Positions 25,942 through 35,684 of a stretch of DNA of 64,000 bases are shown here, piece after piece. The DNA is taken from positions 124,001 to 188,000 of the forward strand of contig JAPLKS010000022.1 of NCBI GenBank assembly GCA_026387915.1, written 5' to 3'. The position numbers and the translations under genes are program-made. The notes below the pieces were generated by a model. The model searched no databases and had not been told where the DNA came from. It saw only the letters and a list, made by a program, of their open reading frames with translations. Origin of the DNA: Gemmatimonadota bacterium (GTDB lineage: Bacteria; Gemmatimonadota; Gemmatimonadetes; Gemmatimonadales; Gemmatimonadaceae). Numbering within the stretch: the first letter of the stretch is position 1; each line of letters starts with the position of its first letter.

Positions 25942-27777
25942 CTACGATGCGCCCCGCGCATCCACCGAACGGGAGCTCACGTGCCCCAGCTCGCGCTGTA
26001 GCACATCTATCGGTAACAACGGCGACATGTCTTCGAGCGGCATCGATACCATCGATCCATCCGCGCGCGGAATGGCGGCCACTTTTGGCGCGAGTGTTTC
26101 ACTGGACGTCAGCACCACGTCACACAGGTACGGACCGCGTTGCGCCAAGGCTCCGGCGAGACCCTCCGCCAAATCCTCGGCGCGCGTGATGCGCATGGCG
26201 GGAATGCCGATCGCGTCGCAGACCTTGAGCAAATCCGGCATGACCAACCCTGACTCGGCCCCGGTACCGATGAAGCGACTTTCGAAGTAGTTCCGCTGCG
26301 TGTTCCGGATGGAGGCGTAGCCGCCATTGTTCATCACAATGAGAACGATCGGTAGCTGGAGCGCCTTGAGCGTTGATAGCTCCTGGAGATTCAACATCAA
26401 GCTGCCATCCCCTTCGACGCATACGGTGCGCTGCCGGCGAGTGCCGAGACACGCGCCGATGGCGGCGGGAAGGCCATAGCCCATGGAGCCCAGCCCCGAC
26501 GTAAGAAACACGCGCTGACCCGGCTTATTGCGGAAGACGGTGTAAAACACTTCCACCGCGAGCCCAGAACTTCCCGTCACGCACAACGTCTCTGGCGGAA
26601 GTGCGTCGGACAACGCGTCCACAAACCGGTAATGACTGATCTCGCCGGTGGCGCCCATTGGCTGGCCGTCCCCGATGCCGTACCGTTGCTTCCAGTCCTG
26701 ACAACGCGCACGCCACGGGGCCCAGTCGGCATGCGTCACCGGTGGTGCTGACTTCCACGCGGAGAGAAACGCATGCGCGTCGCTGACGACCGCGAGTGCG
26801 ACATTTCCCTCTTGCCGCGCAAGTTCATTCGCGTCGATATCGACAATGACCTTCGGAGCGCCACCCCCAAAGCCGCGATTGTCGAACCCCGTCACGACAT
26901 TATCCAGTCTCGCACCAATCGTGATGAGGAGGTCGCAACGCTGCACCGCAAAGTTCGGCGCGCGGAGCGCCACGACACCGGGACGTCCTACCAACAGGTC
27001 ATGTTCCCAAGGCAGGAGGTCGAGCGCATTCCACGTCGTCACAACGGGAATGCCGAGCTGTTCCGCCACGGCCCGAAAGAGTGCGGCCGCACCACCGATG
27101 CGCACACCATGGCCGGCGAGCAGCAGTGGGCGTTGCGCCTTGGCGAGCAGCGCACAGAGCGATCGCATGGTGTCGTCGAGCGAGGGCGCGACGTCGCTCG
27201 GAGGCGTGAACCCCTCAAGCCGCGTGGGATCTACCTGCGCGGCCTGCACGTCCAACGGGATATCGATCCACACGGGGCCCGCGCGCCCATTCCGCATTTC
27301 GTACAGTGCGCGCTCGAGATGATATCGAATGCGTTCGGCCGACTCCACGGTCACGGCGTACTTGGTAATCGGTTTCACCATCGCAACGACATCCACTTCC
27401 TGAACGCCACTTTGCCTTAGCGGTCGACCAGCCAACAGGTCTGCGCGCTTCACTTGCCCAGAGAGCACCAGGAGCGGGAGCGATTCGATCCACGCGCCGG
27501 CCACTGGGGTCAGCGCATTGGTGGCACCCGGCCCAGTGGTGACCACCACAACGCCAAAACCCGCAGCGTCGGCTCCCTGCACGCGACCGTTGGCTTCCGC
27601 CGCGATGCCGCACGCCTGCTCGTGATGACAGGGTACCGCTTCGAGTCTCGGCTGGCAGGCGAGCGCATCGTTCAGGTGCATCGCACCGCCCCCCGCCAGC
27701 ATGAACACGTGGCTCACGCCCTCATCGGCGAGCCGTGCCATCACATAATCAGCCGCGCGCATCGTCGGTTCGCTCAC
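25942..27777 (-). CDS. Acetolactate-synthase-like ThDP enzyme (YerE candidate)
   Basis: 611 residues from GTG 27777 (GTGA overlap with the NeuB-cupin gene). The three ThDP-family domains are complete: Pyr domain with catalytic E53 in CHHEQACGIAAE, TTGPGATNALT, central FAD/DHAP-like domain ~200-350, and PP domain with GDGSLMLNLQ to VMNN (456-484) for Mg-ThDP. RQSGVQEVDVVAMVKPITKY resembles acetolactate synthase. No regulatory subunit or ilv gene is nearby. Between rfbF-G-H and glycosyltransferases, the best-known parallel is YerE, a ThDP/FAD enzyme that adds an acetyl unit from pyruvate to C4 of CDP-3,6-dideoxy-4-ketoglucose. The family is certain; the YerE role is inference from context. Confidence 0.8.
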   Translation of the reverse strand: MSEPTMRAADYVMARLADEGVSHVFMLAGGGAMHLNDALACQPRLEAVPCHHEQACGIAAEANGRVQGADAAGFGVVVVTTGPGATNALTPVAGAWIESLPLLVLSGQVKRADLLAGRPLRQSGVQEVDVVAMVKPITKYAVTVESAERIRYHLERALYEMRNGRAGPVWIDIPLDVQAAQVDPTRLEGFTPPSDVAPSLDDTMRSLCALLAKAQRPLLLAGHGVRIGGAAALFRAVAEQLGIPVVTTWNALDLLPWEHDLLVGRPGVVALRAPNFAVQRCDLLITIGARLDNVVTGFDNRGFGGGAPKVIVDIDANELARQEGNVALAVVSDAHAFLSAWKSAPPVTHADWAPWRARCQDWKQRYGIGDGQPMGATGEISHYRFVDALSDALPPETLCVTGSSGLAVEVFYTVFRNKPGQRVFLTSGLGSMGYGLPAAIGACLGTRRQRTVCVEGDGSLMLNLQELSTLKALQLPIVLIVMNNGGYASIRNTQRNYFESRFIGTGAESGLVMPDLLKVCDAIGIPAMRITRAEDLAEGLAGALAQRGPYLCDVVLTSSETLAPKVAAIPRADGSMVSMPLEDMSPLLPIDVLQRELGHVSSRSVDARGAS

Positions 27778-29267
27778 ATCCAGAACGCAAGAATGGTTTT
27801 ACGGTGCGCGTTCTGCGCGATCGTCGGATCGGTATAGAACGAATCGTCCACGAAGTGGGTGGATGAAATTTCCTCGAACACCACGCCCGTGTCGGTATGG
27901 AACTTGTGGCGCACCTCGCGCGAGACGGTCACCACATCACCCGGGGCCACGTCGCGCGCCGTGCCGTCGAGCCAGAGGCGCATGGAGCCGTGCAAAATGA
28001 CGAATGTTTCTTCCTTGCGGTGATGATACTGCTCTGGATGCGTCTGTCCCGGCAGCATCACGAGCAACTTTTTGGCGTACTCGCGATTCACGACGGTAAT
28101 CATCGACAGACCGGTTTCCGGAAATTGCGCCATCCCGTAGTGATGCGAGATTTCGAGGTGCGCGCGACCCGGAACAATAATATTGCCCTGCTTCAGCAGG
28201 CCCTTGACCGCATGTACAGCTGACAGCACGAGCGCGCGGTCATTGCTACTATCGACCGCCGCCTGAAGCACGGGCTCCCCTGAACCAAGCGCCGTACGCG
28301 TGATGTAGCGCGCGTACTTGGACCATTCGTTCGCCGTGAGCTGTCCCTCGACTGGCGGGAATGCGAACTCCACGTCATCGCGACGCAGCGGCTGCCCGGC
28401 GGCCACGGAGCGAACGGTAAAGACACCGCGGCGCAGCGAGCGTAAGCTCGCGCCTTCTTCAGGAAACGGCTCCAGGCGCTCCGCGGGACCAGTCATCGCA
28501 AAGGCCCGACGGGCGGCTGTCACCCATACGCGCACCTGCTCCGGCGTCGCCGAGTATGCGTTGGCTTTATACGAGCCGACTTCGAGTGCCACGTGTTTTT
28601 CAAACACCGTCGCTCCCTTTGCCACGGCAATCATCACCGGCACAGGATCCGACGGATCTTCGTGCGTCGAAAATCCAATGCGCACGCCAGGATACCGTGC
28701 GCGCAGCACATCAATCTGCGACAACCGCAAATCCGCATCCGGCGTCGGATACTCGGCGACGCAATGCATGAGCGTGAGTGCCTTGCCGCGGTGCACCAGA
28801 AAACTCACCACCGCATCCATTTCGTCGAGGCTCGCTCCAGCGGTGGATGCGATCACCGGTTTGTCGACGAGCGCAATGCGCTCGAGCAACGGCCAGTCGG
28901 TGAACGATGCGCTCGCGATCTTCACCATCTCAACGCTGTGCGCCTCAATGAGATCCACCGACGGTTCGTCGAACGGCGTGCACAGTGAGATGAACCCATG
29001 CGCGTGAATGGCCGTCACGAGCTCGAGATACTGCGCGTGACTGAGCCGCGTTTCTTCAAAACGCTTCACATACTTGATGTCCGCTCGGCCCTTGGCGCTG
29101 GAATGGATGAACGTGTCGAGATCGCGGTACTGCAGTTTGAAGGCGAACTGGAACTCGTCGAATCCCCGCACCGCCGTCTGCATCGCCGCGATGAGCGCGC
29201 GCCCATGGGCGAGGTCGCCCATGTGGTTGTTCGCCATCTCGAGAATGAACAGGGGTCGTTTATCCAT
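27774..29267 (-). CDS. NeuB-like (nonulosonate/sialate synthase family) protein fused to SAF and cupin domains
   Basis: 497 residues from ATG 29267 (GGAG six bases upstream; GTG 29270 also possible). Residues 1-265 form the NeuB TIM barrel with EMANNHMGD, HCVAEYPTP, IGFSTHED and FEKHVAL, the PEP and metal-site motifs. Residues ~275-335 resemble the SAF/antifreeze-like domain (RRGVFTVRSVAAGQPL). Residues ~345-497 are an extra cupin with HPEQYHHRKEETFVILHG (metal His/Glu set) and a second motif RHKFHTDTGVVFEEIS. NeuB enzymes condense PEP with an aldose to give a C8/C9 2-keto acid. The cupin could be an isomerase or epimerase making the substrate. No NeuA or NeuC homologue is in the window. Confidence 0.82.
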   Translation of the reverse strand: MDKRPLFILEMANNHMGDLAHGRALIAAMQTAVRGFDEFQFAFKLQYRDLDTFIHSSAKGRADIKYVKRFEETRLSHAQYLELVTAIHAHGFISLCTPFDEPSVDLIEAHSVEMVKIASASFTDWPLLERIALVDKPVIASTAGASLDEMDAVVSFLVHRGKALTLMHCVAEYPTPDADLRLSQIDVLRARYPGVRIGFSTHEDPSDPVPVMIAVAKGATVFEKHVALEVGSYKANAYSATPEQVRVWVTAARRAFAMTGPAERLEPFPEEGASLRSLRRGVFTVRSVAAGQPLRRDDVEFAFPPVEGQLTANEWSKYARYITRTALGSGEPVLQAAVDSSNDRALVLSAVHAVKGLLKQGNIIVPGRAHLEISHHYGMAQFPETGLSMITVVNREYAKKLLVMLPGQTHPEQYHHRKEETFVILHGSMRLWLDGTARDVAPGDVVTVSREVRHKFHTDTGVVFEEISSTHFVDDSFYTDPTIAQNAHRKTILAFWM

Positions 29268-29289
29268 CACACACTCCCGCTCGGCGCGT

Positions 29290-30615
29290 CTAGGATCGCG
29301 CCGAACCGTTAACGAAATCGTGAATACTTTCGACGATCCACGCGAGCATCGGCGCCGTCAGACCTGGATAGCATCCCACCCAGAGCGTCCCACGCATGAT
29401 CGCGTCGGAATTCGGTAGATCACCAATCACGCGATACGGTAATCCCCGATACGCCGGCTGGCGCACCAGATTGCCACCAAACAGCAAGCGCGTGCCAATC
29501 AGTCGATCTTCGAGGAATTTCACTAGGGCGTTGCGTGTAAACCCCGCATCATCACGCACACGCATCGGGAAACCGAACCAACTGGGTTCGGCCTTGGGAT
29601 GCACCGCCGCAAATTCCAACACGTGCGACAGGTCGGCGAGCTGTTCGCGCAGGTAGTCGTAATTGCGACGTCGCGCCTCAATAAAACCATCGAGATGCTC
29701 GAGTTGCGCGACGCCAACCGCCGCCTGCATATCGGTCGCCTTGAGGTTGTATCCGATGTGCGAATACGTGTACTTGTGGTCGTAGCCGAACGGCAGGTCG
29801 CCGAGTTGATACTCGAATCGTTTGCCGCAGGTATTCGCCTTGCCGGGGTCACACCAGCAATCGCGGCCCCAGTCACGAAAGGACTCCACGATGCGCTTGA
29901 GCTTAGGCGCATGCGCCAACACGGCGCCGCCTTCCCCCATCGTAATGTGGTGCGCGGGATAAAAGCTCACCGTGGCGAGGTCGCCAAAAGTACCGACCGA
30001 CTTGCCGTCGAACTTGGCACCCACCGCATCGCAGCAATCTTCAACCAACCAAAGCTTGTGCTGTTGGGCAAACGCCTTCACCGCGCCAATGTCGTACGGA
30101 TTCCCGAGCGTGTGTGCGACGATAATCGCCTTGGTGCGAGGCGAGCGTGCGGCTTCCAGCTGCGACACATCAATGCCGTACGACGGAAGCTCAACGTCCA
30201 CGAACACCGGCACGAGGCCGTTTTGAAAAATCGGATTCACCGTGGTCGGGAAACCAGCTGCCACGGTGATCACCTCGTCGCCCGGCTTGAGGGCGCGATC
30301 TTCGAGCAAGTGCGATGTGAGCGCGCTCACCGCCGCGAGATTCGCCGAGGAGCCCGAGTTTACGAGCATCGCGTGACGCGCCGACATGCGCTGGGCAAAG
30401 CGCCGCTCGAATTCCGCCGCAAATCGGCCGGTGGTGAGCCAGAAATCCAGCCCGGCGTCCACCAGCGATTGCACGTCCGTGGCATCGAAGACGCGCCCCG
30501 TCACGGGCACCGGTGATTCACCTGGAACGAACGCTCGATCGGCGAACGCTTCGGCGTGATATTCGGCGACCAGTCCCAGAATCTGTGCGCGGAGCGCGTC
30601 GGCTCGCTCAGTCAC
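29290..30615 (-). CDS. rfbH: CDP-4-dehydro-6-deoxyglucose 3-dehydrase (E1)
   Basis: 441 residues from GTG 30615, overlapping the rfbG stop in GTGACTGA. It is an aspartate-aminotransferase-fold enzyme using PMP and a [2Fe-2S] cluster to remove the C3 hydroxyl of CDP-4-keto-6-deoxyglucose. Two diagnostic features are intact: [14 protein letters not shown] has His (H222) where aminotransferases have the PLP lysine, and C195-X57-C253-X1-C255-X7-C263 matches the cluster motif exactly. [14 protein letters not shown] segments ([15 protein letters not shown]) and [16 protein letters not shown] also fit. The partner reductase E3 is not in the window. The next gene begins 22 bases downstream. Confidence 0.95.
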   Translation of the reverse strand: MTERADALRAQILGLVAEYHAEAFADRAFVPGESPVPVTGRVFDATDVQSLVDAGLDFWLTTGRFAAEFERRFAQRMSARHAMLVNSGSSANLAAVSALTSHLLEDRALKPGDEVITVAAGFPTTVNPIFQNGLVPVFVDVELPSYGIDVSQLEAARSPRTKAIIVAHTLGNPYDIGAVKAFAQQHKLWLVEDCCDAVGAKFDGKSVGTFGDLATVSFYPAHHITMGEGGAVLAHAPKLKRIVESFRDWGRDCWCDPGKANTCGKRFEYQLGDLPFGYDHKYTYSHIGYNLKATDMQAAVGVAQLEHLDGFIEARRRNYDYLREQLADLSHVLEFAAVHPKAEPSWFGFPMRVRDDAGFTRNALVKFLEDRLIGTRLLFGGNLVRQPAYRGLPYRVIGDLPNSDAIMRGTLWVGCYPGLTAPMLAWIVESIHDFVNGSARS

Positions 30616-31600
30616 GCTGCAGAAACTCCCGGTACCACGCAATCGTGCGATCCAGTCCTTCGTCGAGCGTAAAGGCCGGCGCCCAGTTCAACAGCCGGCG
30701 CGCTTTGGCCGCTGTCAGCCACTGGTGCTGAATCTCGTGCACGGCCTCGCCACGCACGTCGGGCGTGAGCGACAGCTGCATGCGTTCCAATACGCGACGC
30801 GTCAACGCCAGCACATCGACCTGCAGTTCGTTCGAGAAGTTAAACGCCTCGCCAATGAGCTCCGGCCGACTGTGTAAGGCTTCGGCGAGTTGCATATACG
30901 CGGCGGCGCCATCTTCCACGTAGAAATAGTCGCGAATGAGCGTGCCGTCCGAACGGATCACCGGCCGTTCGCCCTTGAGCGCGGCGCGAATGACACCCGG
31001 GACGAGTCGGTTCCAGTTGAGATCACCGCCGCCATAAAAATTGCCGCACCGCGTGACGCATACCGGCACCCGGTAGGTGTTGGCGTACATGGTGGCAATA
31101 AGATCAGCGCACGACTTGCTCGCGTCATACGGGTGCCGACCCTGCAGCGCAGCGGTCTCATCATACGGCAATGTTTCGTGGTCGCCGTAGGCTTTATCGC
31201 TCGACGCCACGACGATCGCCTTCACGGCAGGACTGCGACGCGCGGCTTCAAGCAGTGCCCACGTTCCACGAATGTTTGTGTCGAGCGTCGACACCGGATT
31301 GCGGTTCGCCACACCGACGATCGTCTGCGCCGCGAGATGGAAAATGGTGTCGATCTCGTACTCCCCTAGCGCCCGCTCGAGCAGCGCCTGGTTGCGCACA
31401 TCGCCACGCACCATCTTCACGCGCTGTAACAGGTGCGTGGAGAGGAGGAGCGAGTGCGGCACATGGTCGCGCACGAGCACCGTGACGTCCGCGCCCTGTT
31501 CGATCAACTGGCGCACCAACCATCCGCCGAGCAGGCCGGTGGCGCCCGTGACAAACACCGGACGATCGCGCCAATGCGATGTCTGCGAAGTCGTCGTCAT
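30608..31600 (-). CDS. rfbG: CDP-glucose 4,6-dehydratase
   Basis: 330 residues from ATG 31600, overlapping the rfbF stop as ATGA. It is an extended SDR with [11 protein letters not shown] near residue 18, HLAAQTIVG, the family-typical SSDKAYG, YDASK (catalytic Tyr/Lys) and [19 protein letters not shown]. It converts CDP-D-glucose to CDP-4-keto-6-deoxy-D-glucose using bound NAD+. It sits between rfbF and rfbH in pathway order, which strongly supports the call. The product feeds RfbH and perhaps the RmlC-like epimerase. Confidence 0.95.
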   Translation of the reverse strand: MTTTSQTSHWRDRPVFVTGATGLLGGWLVRQLIEQGADVTVLVRDHVPHSLLLSTHLLQRVKMVRGDVRNQALLERALGEYEIDTIFHLAAQTIVGVANRNPVSTLDTNIRGTWALLEAARRSPAVKAIVVASSDKAYGDHETLPYDETAALQGRHPYDASKSCADLIATMYANTYRVPVCVTRCGNFYGGGDLNWNRLVPGVIRAALKGERPVIRSDGTLIRDYFYVEDGAAAYMQLAEALHSRPELIGEAFNFSNELQVDVLALTRRVLERMQLSLTPDVRGEAVHEIQHQWLTAAKARRLLNWAPAFTLDEGLDRTIAWYREFLQRD

Positions 31601-32370
31601 TTCCACGTTCTCCACGGTGGCGAGCCAGCAGCCCAGAGTGATTCGAGCAGATGGACATCTCGGAGCGTATCCATCGACTGCCAGAATCGTTCATGCCGGA
31701 AGGCGCGCAACTGACCTTCGGACGCCAGCCGCTCAAGCGGGTCCCGTTCCCATAGGGTCTCGTCAGCTTCGATGTAGTCGAGCACCTGCGGCTCCAGCAC
31801 AAAGAAGCCCCCGTTGATCCACCCTTCGCTCATCTGCGTCTTTTCCGCGAAGGTACGCACTTCATCGCCATCGAGCGCAATGGAACCAAAGCGCGCCGGT
31901 GGGCGCACCGCGGTCACCGTTGCGAGCTTGCCGTGCGATTTGTGGAACGCAATCAACGCGGTGATGTCCACGTCACCCACGCCGTCACCGTAAGTAAGGC
32001 AGAAGGTTTCGTTGCCAATCCACTCTTTCAAACGACGCACACGACCGCCGGTCTGCGTATTGAGACCCGTGTCGATCAGGTGCACCGTCCAGTCTTCCTT
32101 CTCGTTCGTACCGTGGGTCGTGACATGCCCATCGGCGAGCCGGATGGTGGAATCGTGCATCGCCGCCCGATACCCGAGAAAATACGAGCGGATAAAGTCG
32201 GCCTTATACCCGAGCGCGAGCACGAACTCTTTCAGTCCGTGCGCCCCGTACAGGTTCATGATGTGCCACAACATTGGACGGCCGCCGATTTCCACCATCG
32301 GCTTGGGCCGTACGGTCGTTTCTTCCTGCAGCCGCGTGCCGAGTCCGCCGGCAAGAATCACGACTTTCAT
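31597..32370 (-). CDS. rfbF: Glucose-1-phosphate cytidylyltransferase
   Basis: 257 residues, the same length as enteric RfbF, from ATG 32370 with a strong Shine-Dalgarno (GGAGG, five bases before). The nucleotidyltransferase signature [19 protein letters not shown] is at residues 7-25; [10 protein letters not shown] holds the metal Asp residues and GWINGGFFV the sugar pocket. It makes CDP-glucose from CTP and glucose-1-phosphate, the entry to CDP-3,6-dideoxyhexoses. It is the first of the coupled rfbF-G-H set, 33 bases after a glycosyltransferase gene. Confidence 0.95.
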   Translation of the reverse strand: MKVVILAGGLGTRLQEETTVRPKPMVEIGGRPMLWHIMNLYGAHGLKEFVLALGYKADFIRSYFLGYRAAMHDSTIRLADGHVTTHGTNEKEDWTVHLIDTGLNTQTGGRVRRLKEWIGNETFCLTYGDGVGDVDITALIAFHKSHGKLATVTAVRPPARFGSIALDGDEVRTFAEKTQMSEGWINGGFFVLEPQVLDYIEADETLWERDPLERLASEGQLRAFRHERFWQSMDTLRDVHLLESLWAAGSPPWRTWK

Positions 32371-32403
32371 CCGTCCTCCGTCTTCGTCAGGGGGCTTCCC
32401 ACT

Positions 32404-34083
32404 CTAAGGTATCACCTGCGCCTCTCGGCGTACCAGATGCAGGAGCTGAATCGTCACATTTTGAGCCGAATATTGGGCGGCGGCGGCGTCCACATATCGC
32501 CGGTGGAGCGCGGTCAGAGCACTGCTGTCGGCGTCATTGGGCTGTTGCACCAGCCAGAGCTCCCGGGGCGCCTGCTCCCGTAGGGCGGCGACCATGACCT
32601 CGTCCAGGTATCGCGGCCGCACGGTACCGGCGCCGCCCCCGACCCGCCGATAGCTCGCCGCCTCAAGCGACGACCAAAGCCCCCACCGGTTGGTGGCCGG
32701 AAACACCACCGTGGTCGATTCCGTGGGGGCGAGCGCTGCGAACGCGGCGTTTAGGGCGTGGTGGAAACCCGTAAACTGCAGATTGTACGCCAGATGATCC
32801 GCGTCCCGCACCCTGAAATCGCGTGACAGGCGCGACACGTGATACACCTCGGCTCGGCCCAGCGACCAGGTCCCAAAGAGGAGCCGCGAGACGGGGTCGA
32901 ACGACGCCCGAACAGAGCCGAACAGCACGAGTGCGTAGCTGGCGAGCAGCAGGCGTCGGGCACGCGTCGGGGTCTTGAGGGCGTCGAGTGAAATCAGGGC
33001 GCATATCAGGAGTATCGGCACCAGCACCAAGAAATACCGGGGGAAACTCCAGGTGCGGTACACGGTTAGCGCGTACGTAAGCACAACAGCGACGCAGGCG
33101 ATGGTCGCCCGGTGCCCGGAGGCGGAGGCGAAGGGAGCCCCAGCAATCGCAGTCTTGGACATGCGCCCACGACGCCAGCCCGAGATCAGACGCTGGCCCA
33201 GCGCCACGACAATGGCCGTGGTCGGAACCCAAGCAAATCCGAGCACAAAAATGATGGCGGCGTAGCTCTGGAAAACCGGGTCATCGAGGTCGAACCAGCG
33301 CACGCCGGCCAACGGCCGCTCGTGCATCCCCTGATTCCACACGACGTACGACGATTGCGTGCCTGCCCACCACGCAAGGAAGGCCGCATATACCGCGAGT
33401 GGAATAAAGGCCGGTGCCAGCGCGCCGGTCGACTTGAAATAAGCGCCGAGCGGCGCGGGCGCTGAGGACCGCCCCTGCACAACACCCGCCAAATCCCCCC
33501 GTGCGACACGCACCGCTCGCTCCGTCACCAACGCAGCCACGAGCACCGCATACACCAGCGCGCCCGTCTCCTTGCTGAAACAGAGCACGAGACCAGCCGC
33601 CGCGGCGAGCCACCGCTGCTCGCGCCAGAAGAACGCGAGGCAGACCAGAAAGAACACGAACACGCCATAGTCGCTGTTGAGTTGCACCAACGACGCCAGC
33701 GCTAATGGATGGACCGCTAGCGCGGTGGTCAACAACGCCCGCTCGACCACGCGTTCCTCACTCGGCCACAGCGCGAACAGGATGGCGTGAAATGCCCAGA
33801 GGGCACCCCACGCAAGCAATACGTTGGCCAGGAGGAGATGCGTGGTGTTGCCGGGATCACCAAGTTGACTCAACGCCAGCCACGCCATCGTGAGCTGCGA
33901 GTGGTGACCGCCGCACCGAAGCGCCGACACACTAAATCCGCTGCGGGCCGCCTCCACCACGCAGTCGAAGTAGACGCGCCCATCCCAGATGGGCACAAAG
34001 CCACGCTCCGGCCACACCAGTGCCAGCACGAGCGCCGCTGGAATAATGCCCCACCCGCGGCGGAGCCACGTCTGCCATGTCAC
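32404..34083 (-). CDS. Polytopic membrane glycosyltransferase-like protein, paralogue 2
   Basis: 559 residues from GTG 34083, overlapping the upstream paralogue's stop as GTGA. There are about ten to eleven hydrophobic helices in the first ~430 residues and a soluble C-terminal domain. The sequence repeats the layout of the preceding gene: FVPIWDGR near the first periplasmic loop, LCFSKETG, FDLDDPVFQSYA and YNLQFTGFH. The acidic Asp in the first loop (PIWDGR) is where GT-C enzymes carry their catalytic Asp. It probably transfers sugar from a polyprenyl-phosphate donor on the periplasmic side. Function assigned by topology and context only. Confidence 0.72.
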   Translation of the reverse strand: MTWQTWLRRGWGIIPAALVLALVWPERGFVPIWDGRVYFDCVVEAARSGFSVSALRCGGHHSQLTMAWLALSQLGDPGNTTHLLLANVLLAWGALWAFHAILFALWPSEERVVERALLTTALAVHPLALASLVQLNSDYGVFVFFLVCLAFFWREQRWLAAAAGLVLCFSKETGALVYAVLVAALVTERAVRVARGDLAGVVQGRSSAPAPLGAYFKSTGALAPAFIPLAVYAAFLAWWAGTQSSYVVWNQGMHERPLAGVRWFDLDDPVFQSYAAIIFVLGFAWVPTTAIVVALGQRLISGWRRGRMSKTAIAGAPFASASGHRATIACVAVVLTYALTVYRTWSFPRYFLVLVPILLICALISLDALKTPTRARRLLLASYALVLFGSVRASFDPVSRLLFGTWSLGRAEVYHVSRLSRDFRVRDADHLAYNLQFTGFHHALNAAFAALAPTESTTVVFPATNRWGLWSSLEAASYRRVGGGAGTVRPRYLDEVMVAALREQAPRELWLVQQPNDADSSALTALHRRYVDAAAAQYSAQNVTIQLLHLVRREAQVIP

Positions 34084-35684
34084 CGCGCAATGCGCTCGAG
34101 TTTGCGCGCGACTATCGTGTGCCCCGCGACCGTCGTGCGCAGCACCGCCGTCTGCCGGTATCGCGCGGAGAGTCGCTCGCGCGACGAATCGGCATCCGGG
34201 CGATACGAGAAGTCGAGCCACCACACCACCGGCGGCGGCGCGGGAGTGGCGAGCAGATCTTCGTCATCCCAATAGCGCGGAACAATCACGCCGTCGCGAA
34301 GCATCGTGCGGCGCCAGTTGCGTTCATCGAGCTGGCTCCAGATGTTCCAGCGAACACTGCGCGCGGTGGCGTAGGCGGTGGAATCATTGGGGTGCATCGA
34401 ACGGAACAGCGCGTTCTGCACCGCATGAAATCCTGTGAATTCAAGATTGTAGACCAGTTGATCGCGCCCTGGGCCGCGATACTCACCGGTGATCGATGCC
34501 ATGCGGTACATGTCGCGCTGACCAACAGAAAACGTGCCGTACACTCGGCGCGACACGGGGTCGACCGAGCGGAACGCCGCGAGCACGAACAGCGCCGCCA
34601 ACGAGGCAATGACAACGCCGCGCATGCGTGGACCCACGCCCAACCGCAGCAGCGCCGCGAACGCGAGCAGAATGAACAGCGGGTACAGCAACGCGAAATA
34701 CCGCAGGTTGCTCCAGGTCCGGAACGCCGTCAGCACGTATGTGAGCACAACGGTGAGCGTGATGAGATACCAGAGCACGGGCGTGTCGGCGCCCGCGACC
34801 GTGCGGGTGGGTTGACGCCGCGCCAGCCGCACGCCGCCCACCACCGCATCGGACGCGATGATGGCAGTCAGCACCCAACCGAACCCGAGCACAAAGAGTC
34901 CGGCCGCATAGCTGAGGAATACCGGCTCGCTGAGATCGAACCACTTGAAGCCGTCCATTGTCCCCTGTTGCCATTGATGGCGCCAAATGGCCGACGACGC
35001 ATGCGTCGCGTTCCACCAGAGCACGTAGACGCCAAAGAGCATCAGCGGAAAGAGCGTCACGGCGCGGGGCCGGAGGCGCTTGAGACGATCCACTAGCGGA
35101 CCCGTATCGCGACGCATAGCGAACGCCGCCGCCAGACCGACCATCACACCGTAGGCGAGTACCCCCGTTTCCTTTGAAAAACAGAGAAACACACCCGCGA
35201 GCACCACCCATCGCCACGCCTGCTTGAGCAGCGCGGCGAGCGTCGCAAAGAAGAACACATACACGCCAAAATCCACATTCGGCTGTACGAGCGTCGACAG
35301 CAGCACCGGATGAACCGCGCAGACAACGGTCAAACCGTCGAGCGCACGGGCGTGCTCGCGCGCCGGAAACACGCGACCCATCACCACGCGAATGCTGGCG
35401 AGCGCGAGAATGCCCAGTAGCACATTGGTGAGGTGCAACAGCGTGATGTCGCCCAAGCGCAGGAACTGCGGGAGGGCGAGCAGCAAGGCGTACCCCTGCG
35501 ACGGATGACCGGCGCAACGCAGCGATTCCAAGGACAACCCATCAGTTGCCGCGCCCATGGCGCAGTTGGCAAAGATGCGTCCGTCCCAGATAGGCACGTA
35601 GTTGCGTTCGGGCATGAGCAGCAGCACAAACGCTGCGGCAATCATGACGAAGTTGAACAGGCGTTCGCGTTCATGCGCGTTCAT
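34080..35684 (-). CDS. Polytopic membrane glycosyltransferase-like protein, paralogue 1
   Basis: 534 residues from ATG 35684, overlapping the upstream stop as ATGA. A GT-C-like topology is seen: helix 1, a first loop with YVPIWDGRIFANC, then ~10 more helices and a ~130-residue soluble tail. It shares VPIWDGR, LCFSKETG, DLSEPVFLSYA and YNLEFTGFH with the next gene, so the two are tandem duplicates. Likely a periplasmic-face sugar transferase acting on the lipid-linked glycan. Neither has close resemblance to a characterised enzyme that I can name. Confidence 0.72.
   Translation of the reverse strand: MNAHERERLFNFVMIAAAFVLLLMPERNYVPIWDGRIFANCAMGAATDGLSLESLRCAGHPSQGYALLLALPQFLRLGDITLLHLTNVLLGILALASIRVVMGRVFPAREHARALDGLTVVCAVHPVLLSTLVQPNVDFGVYVFFFATLAALLKQAWRWVVLAGVFLCFSKETGVLAYGVMVGLAAAFAMRRDTGPLVDRLKRLRPRAVTLFPLMLFGVYVLWWNATHASSAIWRHQWQQGTMDGFKWFDLSEPVFLSYAAGLFVLGFGWVLTAIIASDAVVGGVRLARRQPTRTVAGADTPVLWYLITLTVVLTYVLTAFRTWSNLRYFALLYPLFILLAFAALLRLGVGPRMRGVVIASLAALFVLAAFRSVDPVSRRVYGTFSVGQRDMYRMASITGEYRGPGRDQLVYNLEFTGFHAVQNALFRSMHPNDSTAYATARSVRWNIWSQLDERNWRRTMLRDGVIVPRYWDDEDLLATPAPPPVVWWLDFSYRPDADSSRERLSARYRQTAVLRTTVAGHTIVARKLERIAR

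Noticed and set aside
17883..29267. Phosphonate pathway suggested by the iron-type alcohol dehydrogenase and the ThDP enzyme.
   Set aside because: No PEP mutase is present, and the ThDP protein is of acetolactate-synthase rather than phosphonopyruvate-decarboxylase length and motif.
27774..29267. A complete sialic-acid pathway.
   Set aside because: Only the NeuB-like enzyme is present; NeuA and NeuC homologues are absent and the cupin fusion is not typical.
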